The notes beneath the pieces were generated by a model. The model was not told where the DNA came from. It worked only from the letters and a program-made list of their open reading frames with translations, and ran no database searches. A program made the translations under genes and the position numbers. From contig CABTYW010000083.1 in the NCBI GenBank assembly GCA_902489135.1, positions 1-6,764 of the forward strand: a DNA stretch of 6,764 nucleotides, in the 5' to 3' direction. Shown one piece after another: positions 1 through 5,128 of this stretch (position 1 is its first letter; every line of letters starts with the position of its first letter). Source of the stretch: an uncultured Synergistaceae bacterium. Lineage in GTDB: Bacteria; Synergistota; Synergistia; Synergistales; Dethiosulfovibrionaceae.

Positions 1-150
1 ACCGACGACACGCTGCCCTGGCTGTTTTACCTGATGAGCGACGGCGAGGTGAGGGAGTACGCGGCGAAGCGGCGGCGGGAGCTGAAGAGCGAGATGAAGG
101 CGCTGCAAAACGCCGACGACCCCGGCGGCCTGCGGACGCGGACGAGTTAA
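1..150 (+). CDS. C-terminal tail of an unidentified upstream protein (partial)
   Basis: An open frame enters from the left edge in frame 1 and ends at TAA 148-150, leaving 49 visible residues. The tail begins with a short hydrophobic patch (LPWLFYLM, residues 5-12) and then becomes strongly charged, with a basic run AAKRRRELK and a likely amphipathic helix up to about residue 37. It ends in a Gly/Arg/Thr-rich tip. Codon use is GC-rich (gcg, cgg, ctg, gac), like the genes downstream, which supports real coding. A charged tail after a hydrophobic stretch would suit a cytoplasmic end of a membrane protein or a small cytosolic protein, but I do not recognise the family. No convincing terminator hairpin follows the stop. 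The next promoter begins about 11 nt later, so this gene is probably a separate unit from the iron operon. Confidence 0.6.
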   Translation, partial: TDDTLPWLFYLMSDGEVREYAAKRRRELKSEMKALQNADDPGGLRTRTS

Positions 151-160
151 AAAAAAGCCC

Positions 161-188
161 TTGACAGTGCCGTTAGATGTGATAAACT
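161..188 (+). promoter_or_regulatory. Sigma-70-type promoter of the iron operon
   Basis: A perfect -35 hexamer TTGACA (161-166) is followed after 16 nt by TAAACT (183-188), which matches four of six positions of the TATAAT consensus. A TGA triplet at 180-182 supplies an extended -10 (TGn) element. Transcription would start near 195, just after the upstream gene and about 150 nt ahead of the FTR1 start codon. It is the only clear promoter I see in the window, and tight spacing downstream suggests it serves the whole operon. Confidence 0.7.
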
Positions 189-197
189 CTCGGGTAG

Positions 198-215
198 TTA
201 GTTATCTATAACTAA
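198..215. promoter_or_regulatory. Perfect palindrome over the transcription start, candidate metal-regulator operator
   Basis: TTAGTTAT (198-205) and ATAACTAA (208-215) are exact reverse complements separated by CT, giving an 18-bp AT-rich dyad in a GC-rich region. It starts about 10 nt after the -10 element and so covers the expected transcription start, where a bound repressor would block initiation. The TTAG...CTAA outer bases recall operators of the DtxR/MntR/IdeR family. It does not look like a classical GATAAT-type Fur box. An operator for an iron- or manganese-sensing repressor is an inference from position, symmetry and the function of the operon. Confidence 0.5.
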
Positions 216-331
216 TGAACGCCGCAAAGGGGTTCCCTCTTGCTTCGTTTGGAGCGATGAGAAGCGCTTTTTGGGTATCTATGTAAAAAATGTCGTTGGT
301 TTCGCCGTGGGCGGAACGGGAATTTCAGTGC

Positions 332-337
332 AGGGAG
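332..337 (+). promoter_or_regulatory. Ribosome binding site that sets the FTR1 start
   Basis: AGGGAG at 332-337 lies 8 nt before the ATG at 346. The alternative in-frame TTG at 271 has no good Shine-Dalgarno sequence, and it would put 25 extra residues ahead of a well-formed signal peptide. The start at 346 is therefore preferred. Confidence 0.75.
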
Positions 338-345
338 ATGTGGCA

Positions 346-1782
346 ATGGTGACGAAAAATATTCGGCGCCGGTGGTTGGCCGGACTGTTTGCAGTCGCGG
401 TTCTTGTGGCCTTCTTCTCTTGGGAGCAGGGCGCTTCCGCGGCCAAGAAGAAGAAATACGACTCGTGGAAAGCCGTCGCGGCCGACATGGCCGTAGAGTT
501 TTCGCGGGCGCGCGAGAACGTGGAGCAGGGAAATTATAAGGCCGCTCACAAAAACATGAACGATGCCTATTTCGGTCACTATGAAATTCAGGGCTTTGAA
601 AAGAACGTCATGGTGGCCATTTCGGCGGCCCGCGTGGGTCACATCGAAGGGCGTTTCGCGGCCATAAAGCACGTGCTGCTGGGCAACAACGACTCAATGG
701 ACCGCTCGACGCTCATCGACGAAATAGAGCAACTGAAGGTCAAGGTCTACAAGGACGCCATGGTCCTAGACGGCGATATCAGCGCCTCCGATCCCGACAG
801 CCTCGGTGAAGCCGTTTACGGTGCGGCGGGAAGGCCGGCGCCCTACGGCGGTGAAACTGTGGCGGCGGCATCGGGACAAAGCCTTGTGGAGAATGCCGGT
901 CTTTCGGGCGCCCCGGTCGCTCCGTCGGAAGCGGCGCAGCCGTCGGTGCCGAAAAAAGCTCCCGTCAGCCGTGATTGGCTGACGTTCCTGACAGCCTTCG
1001 GGCTTTTGGTGCGCGAGGGGCTGGAAGCCATTCTGGTTATCGCCGCCATTGTGGCCTATCTCATCAAGACGGGCAACAAGCCCATGATCAAAGGCGTCTA
1101 CCTCGGCTGTTTTGCCGCCGTCTTTGCCAGCGCCGCGCTGGCATGGTTTTTGGAATACATAATGGGAGATGCCGGCGGCGTCGCCCGCGAACTGCTGGAA
1201 GGCTGGACCATGTTCCTGGCGGTGGCGGTGCTGTTTTACGTCAGCAACTGGATGCTGTCCAAATCGGACACTGAGCGCTGGGAGAGTTACATCGGCGGCA
1301 AGGTGCGGCAGTCCATCGACAGCAAGAGCCGACTGACGCTGGTTTTTGCGGCGTTCATCGCCGTGATGCGCGAGGGAGCCGAGCTGATTTTGTTCTACAA
1401 GGCGGCGTTCACGGGCGGCATGAACAGCGTTCCGCACATCGTTTACGGCATTCTTGCCGGTACGGCGGTGCTGGCCGTCGTCTGGGTGGCTTTCCGTTAT
1501 TTCAGTGTCAAGCTGCCGCTCAAGCCCTTCTTTCTGTTCACCAGCATCCTGCTGTTTCTCATGTGCATTTCTTTTATGGGCAAGGGCGTCATGGAACTGA
1601 CGGAGGCCGATGTGATCTCGGGGCGTACGGTCATTCCCGCCATGAAGGGCTTCAGCATCGAGATTTTGAACATTTACGACCGGGCCGAGACGTTGATCCC
1701 TCAGGTCATGCTGCTCATTGCCTCGGTGTGGGTGACGCTGCCCCATCTGTGGGGCAGGAAGAAGGCCGACGGAGAAAAGTAG
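346..1782 (+). CDS. ftr1: FTR1-family iron permease with exported N-terminal domain (FetM/FtrC/Cj1658-like)
   Basis: Inner-membrane permease predicted to import iron delivered by the neighbouring P19 protein; 478 aa from ATG 346. Residues 1-32 form a signal peptide (basic NIRRRW, hydrophobic core 11-24, cleavage likely after ASA at 30-32). Residues 33 to about 209 form a mostly helical extracytoplasmic domain (AYFGHYE...GFE at 74-85), ending in an Ala/Pro-rich linker at about 185-208. About seven membrane helices follow, near 211-241, 248-273, 283-304, 330-356, 363-388, 390-416 and 450-468. The diagnostic FTR1 iron-binding motifs are present: REGLE at 223-227 in the first helix and REGAE at 342-346 in the fourth. 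The two repeats around these motifs are the family hallmark. An N-terminal domain of this type is typical of FetM and Cj1658 and absent from short EfeU/Ftr1p permeases. It is the first gene after the promoter. Whether it carries Fe2+ or Fe3+ cannot be told from sequence. Confidence 0.95.
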   Translation: MVTKNIRRRWLAGLFAVAVLVAFFSWEQGASAAKKKKYDSWKAVAADMAVEFSRARENVEQGNYKAAHKNMNDAYFGHYEIQGFEKNVMVAISAARVGHIEGRFAAIKHVLLGNNDSMDRSTLIDEIEQLKVKVYKDAMVLDGDISASDPDSLGEAVYGAAGRPAPYGGETVAAASGQSLVENAGLSGAPVAPSEAAQPSVPKKAPVSRDWLTFLTAFGLLVREGLEAILVIAAIVAYLIKTGNKPMIKGVYLGCFAAVFASAALAWFLEYIMGDAGGVARELLEGWTMFLAVAVLFYVSNWMLSKSDTERWESYIGGKVRQSIDSKSRLTLVFAAFIAVMREGAELILFYKAAFTGGMNSVPHIVYGILAGTAVLAVVWVAFRYFSVKLPLKPFFLFTSILLFLMCISFMGKGVMELTEADVISGRTVIPAMKGFSIEILNIYDRAETLIPQVMLLIASVWVTLPHLWGRKKADGEK

Positions 1783-1799
1783 CTTTTCTTGTGGGAAGA

Positions 1800-1816
1800 T
1801 TCCGCATGGTGCGGAA
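1800..1816 (+). other. Stem-loop between the FTR1 gene and p19
   Basis: TTCCGCA (1800-1806) and TGCGGAA (1810-1816) form a perfect 7-bp stem with a 3-nt TGG loop, 17 nt after the FTR1 stop and 27 nt before the p19 Shine-Dalgarno. It is followed by CTTTTAT, too short a T run for a strong terminator. It could act as a weak attenuator, a processing site or a 5' stabiliser of the p19 message. The function is inferred; the pairing is seen directly. Confidence 0.4.
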
Positions 1817-1857
1817 CTTTTATAGAACATGATCGTTATTTTTAAGGAGGAATTGTT

Positions 1858-2454
1858 ATGAAAAAGTCTTTGGTTGCGCTTCTGGCCGGTTTTGCCATGG
1901 CGGCTCTGGCTGTGTCGTCCATGGCGGCTCCCGCCGTGGAAAAGCCCGGCGAGAGCGGTTTTGAGGAAATTCCCATCGGCGAGGAAAAACAGGTCGGCCC
2001 CTACAATGTCGCCGCCGTGTATTTCCAGGCCGTGGACATGTATCCCGCGGGCAAAAATCCTTCCAAGGAAGAGTCGGATTTGCACCTTGAGGCCGACATT
2101 CACCTGCAGCCCGAGTATGCCGTCAAGTACGGCTTCGGCTCCGGCGACAATGTATGGCCCGCCTATCTGACTGTCAAGTACGAAATTCTCGACAAGAGCG
2201 GCAAGTGCGTCATGAACGGCTCCTTCATGCCCATGAACGCCGACGACGGCCCCCACTACGGCGCCAACGTCAAGAAGGGTCTGAAGGTGGGCACCTACAC
2301 CCTTCGTCTGACCATTGAGCCTCCCACGGATTATCTTCTTCATACCGATCCCGAGACGGGCGTCCCCGCCAAAGAAGGCGCCAAGGATTACTTCAAAACT
2401 TACAACTGCGATTTCAAGTGGAAGTACACCGCTCAGCAGCTTCAGAACCAATAA
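1858..2454 (+). CDS. p19: Periplasmic P19 iron/copper-binding protein (Tpd/FetP/FtrA family)
   Basis: Secreted metal-binding partner of the FTR1 permease, 198 aa; homologues are dimeric Ig-fold proteins that bind copper and iron in the periplasm. A signal peptide (MKKSLVALLAGF...) is likely cleaved after SMA at 21-23. The metal-site residues known from P19/FetP all have counterparts: His76 and Glu78 in DLHLEADIH, Met126 and His133 in FMPMNADDGPHYG, and His162 in LHTDPETG. The conserved PYNVAAVYFQAVDMYP stretch is at 48-63. Two cysteines, C117 and C184, remain in the mature protein and could form a disulfide. Translation starts at ATG 1858 behind AAGGAGG (1844-1850, 7 nt spacing), among the best ribosome sites in the window, as suits an abundant periplasmic protein. 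It lies 75 nt after the permease, with a hairpin between them, and is followed by a terminator-like hairpin. A P19 next to an FTR1 permease with this exported domain is the defining pair of such systems. Confidence 0.96.
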   Translation: MKKSLVALLAGFAMAALAVSSMAAPAVEKPGESGFEEIPIGEEKQVGPYNVAAVYFQAVDMYPAGKNPSKEESDLHLEADIHLQPEYAVKYGFGSGDNVWPAYLTVKYEILDKSGKCVMNGSFMPMNADDGPHYGANVKKGLKVGTYTLRLTIEPPTDYLLHTDPETGVPAKEGAKDYFKTYNCDFKWKYTAQQLQNQ

Positions 2455-2481
2455 CCACGAAGCGCGGCAGAAGGAAACGCT

Positions 2482-2508
2482 GTGAATATGCGGGGCTGTT
2501 ATGCTTGA
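2482..2508 (+). other. Possible 8-codon leader ORF ahead of the intergenic terminator
   Basis: A GTG codon at 2482 opens a tiny frame reading VNMRGCYA (Met as initiator) and stops at TGA 2506-2508. AAGGA at 2471-2475 sits 6 nt before the GTG, an acceptable Shine-Dalgarno. The stop falls just before the terminator-like stem starting at 2510. This arrangement resembles an attenuation leader peptide, but mini-ORFs of this size arise often by chance and there is no independent evidence of translation. Confidence 0.22.
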
Positions 2509-2509
2509 G

Positions 2510-2539
2510 AGCAAAGCGGGCCCCGCTTTGTTCTTTTTT
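2510..2539 (+). terminator. Intrinsic terminator or attenuator after p19
   Basis: CAAAGCGGG (2512-2520) and CCCGCTTTG (2522-2530) are exact reverse complements around a single C, so the practical structure is a 7-bp stem with a 5-nt GGCCC loop. It can be extended at the base by a G-U (2511/2531) and an A-U (2510/2532) pair. A T-rich tail of eight T in nine bases follows (2531-2539). This is a standard Rho-independent terminator. Because it lies inside a co-directional operon with no clear promoter after it, partial readthrough is likely, giving more p19 than downstream message. Confidence 0.75.
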
Positions 2540-2545
2540 GTGATC

Positions 2546-2550
2546 GGAGG
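2546..2550 (+). promoter_or_regulatory. Shine-Dalgarno GGAGG that points to an ATT start codon
   Basis: GGAGG at 2546-2550 lies 8 nt before ATT at 2559. The only standard start nearby in frame is GTG 2580, 29 nt away and with no Shine-Dalgarno of its own. An in-frame TGA at 2541-2543 closes the frame upstream, so no ATG, GTG or TTG is available at normal spacing. The site therefore decides the start of the FtrD-like gene. Confidence 0.6.
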
Positions 2551-2558
2551 TCAGAGCT

Positions 2559-3827
2559 ATTTTTAAATATCTTGTTGCAGTGACGGATCAACTTGCCTCC
2601 GTGTCGTTTTTGGCCGGTCTGATCCTGAGCTTCGCGGCGCGGAGCAAAGAGAAGTTCGGCACTTTGATCGTCCTGAGCGGAATGGCGTCGGGGCTCGTTT
2701 TGGGCGCGGCGGTCTTCGGCGTGCGCCTGACCGATCCCAGGGGAATGAATTTGCTTTTGACGCGGTTCAACCGCTGGGTCATCGTAATCATCGCGGCGGC
2801 GGCGGCGCTGGCCCTTCTCCGCGTCCTGTTTTCGACGTTGCTTCTCCGCGTACGGGGCGCCCGGGGTGGGCTGCCCGATACGGTCCTGACGGCGGCGCTT
2901 CTGGGCGTCGCCTTGATGTATTTGGCACCGACGGTCATCCAGTTCACCCGGGAGTTCGTTTATTTCGGCGAAAGCGGCCTCAGTACCAAGGCACTGCTGC
3001 GCGCCGTGGGTTTCACCCTCGGACTTGTGCTGTGCCTGCTTCTGGCGTTGAGTTCCTTTAAAGTTCACCGCGCTTTGAGCGATGCCGAGGCTCCGGCGTT
3101 TCTCCTCCTTTCGCTGCTTGTCTTTTTTGTCGAATACGGGTTCAACGCCGTGGCGGCGCTGCAAAGATTGAAGATCATTCCGCTCAGCGACCTCGTTTTC
3201 GAGATCATGGTGTGGGGCGACGAATACAAAAATTGCTTTCTCTTCGCTCAGCTGCTGCTGGGGCTGGTGATGCTGCTGCGGGTAGCCGTGGTTCACCGGC
3301 GCCCCCGGGGAGAATTCGCCAACCGTGCGCAGCTGCGCAAAGAGAAAGCGCGCCTTCGCAGCTGCAGGCGCTGGTCGTGGAGTTTGCTTGTCTGGGCGCT
3401 GACGGCGGCACTGACGGTGACGGCGCTGCATTATTACGACACCAAGCCGCCGGAAGAAGTGCGCCCCGAAGCGTATGACCTCAGTGACGGCATCATTTCC
3501 ATAGACCTTGAAAAGGTGTCCGACGGCCATCTGCACAAATTTTCCTACGTGACGCCCCATGGCTATGACGTGCGCTTTCTCGTGGTGAAAAAGCCCGTGG
3601 GCACCGCGTACGGCGTCGGACTGGACGCCTGCGAAATCTGCGGCGTTGCCGGCTATTTCGAGCGCGGTGACGAAGTGATCTGCCGCCGCTGCGACGTGGT
3701 CATGAACAAGAACACCATCGGCTTCAAGGGCGGCTGCAATCCCATTCCCTTCCCCTATGAAGTGGTCAAAGGCAAGATCTTCATCGACGTCAGGGAGCTT
3801 GAGCGCCATGAACGGCGTTTCAGGTAG
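2559..3827 (+). CDS. FtrD-like polytopic membrane protein with C-terminal DUF2318 cysteine domain
   Basis: Predicted redox partner of the FTR1/P19 pair, equivalent to FtrD of Bordetella and Cj1660 of Campylobacter; 422 aa from the ATT at 2559 (415 aa if GTG 2580 is used). The ATT start adds FKYLVA in front of VTDQLASVSFLAG and is chosen because a good GGAGG lies 8 nt upstream. The N-terminal two thirds is hydrophobic, with about seven predicted helices, then a basic cytoplasmic loop (HRRPRGEFANRAQLRKEKARLR) and a last helix (WSLLVWALTAALTVTAL). The C-terminal domain, probably periplasmic, carries five cysteines: C358-x2-C361, C375-x2-C378 and C393 within ACEICG, ICRRCD and KGGCNP. This is the PF10080-type pattern annotated as Fe-S or metal binding. 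The family is thought to pass electrons to or from the iron during uptake, but this protein's cofactor and direction are unknown. It lies 104 nt after p19, behind a terminator-like hairpin, and 14 nt before the first permease. Confidence 0.88.
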   Translation: MFKYLVAVTDQLASVSFLAGLILSFAARSKEKFGTLIVLSGMASGLVLGAAVFGVRLTDPRGMNLLLTRFNRWVIVIIAAAAALALLRVLFSTLLLRVRGARGGLPDTVLTAALLGVALMYLAPTVIQFTREFVYFGESGLSTKALLRAVGFTLGLVLCLLLALSSFKVHRALSDAEAPAFLLLSLLVFFVEYGFNAVAALQRLKIIPLSDLVFEIMVWGDEYKNCFLFAQLLLGLVMLLRVAVVHRRPRGEFANRAQLRKEKARLRSCRRWSWSLLVWALTAALTVTALHYYDTKPPEEVRPEAYDLSDGIISIDLEKVSDGHLHKFSYVTPHGYDVRFLVVKKPVGTAYGVGLDACEICGVAGYFERGDEVICRRCDVVMNKNTIGFKGGCNPIPFPYEVVKGKIFIDVRELERHERRFR

Positions 3828-3841
3828 AAGGTGAGGCACGC

Positions 3842-5128
3842 ATGTTTTGGAGAATGATCGGGCGGACGCTTGTCCGTCAGAAGAGCAAAATGCTGATGAT
3901 CGCTTTCACCGTGATCCTCGGGGTGTCGCTGTCCGCGGCCATGATGAACGTCATGCTGGGCGTGGGCGATAAAGTCAACCGCGAGCTGAAAGTTTACGGG
4001 GCGAACATTACGGTGCGTCACAAGGATGCGGCGCTGATGAATGATCTCTACGGCCTCAGCGAGGGCCTGGGAGTCACCGACAAATTTCTGTACGAGGAGG
4101 ATGTGCTCAAGCTCAAGACCATCTTCTGGGGGTTCAACATCATCGACTTCGCCCCCACGCTGGACGGTCGGGCCCGGGTGAACGGCGGCGAAGAAGTGCC
4201 GCTGCTGGGCACCTGGGTGCAGAAACATGCCTCGCTCAGTACCGGTGAGGAACTGGACACGGGTCTGCGCCCGCTGCGCAGCTGGTGGCAGATCGACCTG
4301 AAGGGCGACTGGCTGGGTGAAAACGACGACGATTTCGTCATGGTCGGCAGTGCGCTGGCGTCGCGGCTACATATTGACGTCGGCAGCGAGCTGGTTCTTG
4401 ACCGCGGCGGAATGACGAAAAAAGTGACCGTCAAAGGCATTTTCACCGACGGAGGCGCCGCCGACGGAGAAATTGTGGGCACGCTGAAAACGGTGCAGCA
4501 CCTCATGAACCTGCCCGGCAAAATTTCGCGCCTTGAAGTGTCGGCGCTGACCACGCCCGACAACGATTTGGCGCGCAAGGCCGCACAGGATCCCCGCAGT
4601 CTTTCGCCCGACGAGTACGAAACGTGGTACTGTACGGCGTACGTCAGCGCCATCTGCCATCAAATTCAGGAAGTGGTGCGCGACGGTGTGGCCAAGCCCG
4701 TGCGTCAGGTGGCTCAGTCGGAAGGCACGATCCTCAACAAGACCATGCTGCTGATGATTTTGATCACCCTTCTGAGCTCCATCGGTTCGGCGCTGGCGAT
4801 TTCCAACCTGATTACCGCCGGCGTCATCGAACGCAGCCGGGAACTGGGGCTGCTGAAGGCTCTGGGCGCCCAGAACGGCCAGATTGTTTTGCTGGTGCTG
4901 GCCGAAGTGATGCTGACGAGCCTGGCCGGCGGCGTTTTGGGCTACTTTCTCGGCATCGGCTTTGCGCAGATCATCGGTCACACCGTATTCGGATCCTCCA
5001 TCGAGACCGCGCAGGTCGTCATTGTCATCGTGGCGGTGATTTTGGTCTTTGTGACGCTGTTGGGGTCAATTCCCGCCATACGATATTTGCTGAGGCTGAA
5101 GCCTACGGAGGTTCTCCATGGCAAATAA
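3842..5128 (+). CDS. FtsX/MacB-type ABC transporter permease, first subunit
   Basis: Membrane subunit of an ABC unit in the P19 locus (Cj1661-like), 428 aa. The topology is the FtsX/MacB plan: one N-terminal helix (about 17-40), a large extracytoplasmic domain (about 41-297), then three helices near 302-326, 348-378 and 391-412. The cytoplasmic loop motif ERSRELGLLKALGA at 330-343 is the coupling segment typical of this superfamily, and the protein ends in LKPTEVLHGK, also a family trait. Just before the second helix is a segment with two cysteines, C264 and C272 (WYCTAYVSAICHQ), predicted on the periplasmic side. The start ATG 3842 is served by GGTGAGG (3830-3836, 5 nt spacing). Its end overlaps the next gene by 11 nt, suggesting coupled translation and a heterodimeric permease. 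FtsX-type proteins usually drive mechanical work outside the membrane and seldom pass substrate, so direct iron transport by this subunit is not implied. Confidence 0.9.
   Translation: MFWRMIGRTLVRQKSKMLMIAFTVILGVSLSAAMMNVMLGVGDKVNRELKVYGANITVRHKDAALMNDLYGLSEGLGVTDKFLYEEDVLKLKTIFWGFNIIDFAPTLDGRARVNGGEEVPLLGTWVQKHASLSTGEELDTGLRPLRSWWQIDLKGDWLGENDDDFVMVGSALASRLHIDVGSELVLDRGGMTKKVTVKGIFTDGGAADGEIVGTLKTVQHLMNLPGKISRLEVSALTTPDNDLARKAAQDPRSLSPDEYETWYCTAYVSAICHQIQEVVRDGVAKPVRQVAQSEGTILNKTMLLMILITLLSSIGSALAISNLITAGVIERSRELGLLKALGAQNGQIVLLVLAEVMLTSLAGGVLGYFLGIGFAQIIGHTVFGSSIETAQVVIVIVAVILVFVTLLGSIPAIRYLLRLKPTEVLHGK

Larger units (their letters stand above)
195..345 (+). other. Long 5' leader of the FTR1 gene, function unknown
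   Basis: About 150 nt separate the predicted transcription start from the FTR1 start codon. After the palindrome, two modest inverted repeats are visible. One pairs AGCG 253-256 with CGCT 265-268 around an 8-nt loop and is followed by five T residues (268-272). The other pairs CGCC 303-306 with GGCG 310-313 around a 3-nt loop. Both stems are only 4 bp plus wobble pairs, too weak to call a terminator or a known riboswitch. I recognise no tRNA, M-box or other named RNA element here. Confidence 0.3.

Noticed and set aside
198..215. Fur box reading of the promoter palindrome
   Set aside because: The dyad does not match the GATAAT-based Fur hexamer arrangement; its TTAG...CTAA ends suit a DtxR/MntR-like site better, so no Fur claim is made.
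257..286. Nine-codon ORF (MRSAFWVSM) in the leader
   Set aside because: Its GGAG is only 2 nt from the ATG, too close for initiation, and no convincing terminator follows it.
271..345. Upstream TTG start for the FTR1 gene, adding 25 residues
   Set aside because: There is no good Shine-Dalgarno before 271, and the extension would sit ahead of a standard signal peptide. ATG 346 with AGGGAG 8 nt upstream is better.
766..2514. Long minus-strand open frame (582 aa) opposite the FTR1 gene and p19
   Set aside because: It is antisense to two clearly identified genes, is His/Gly/Arg rich without any recognisable motif, and spans the intergenic gap and terminator. GC-rich codon bias on the plus strand explains the lack of stops.
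2538..2569. Promoter-like AT-rich stretch between the terminator and the FtrD-like gene
   Set aside because: The candidate hexamers are poor or 20 nt apart, and transcription from them would begin after the GGAGG ribosome site, so they would not serve the gene.
2499..3839. Long minus-strand open frame (446 aa) opposite the FtrD-like gene
   Set aside because: Low-complexity Gln/Arg/His composition, no motif, and fully opposite a gene with clear DUF2318 cysteine motifs. It is a shadow frame.
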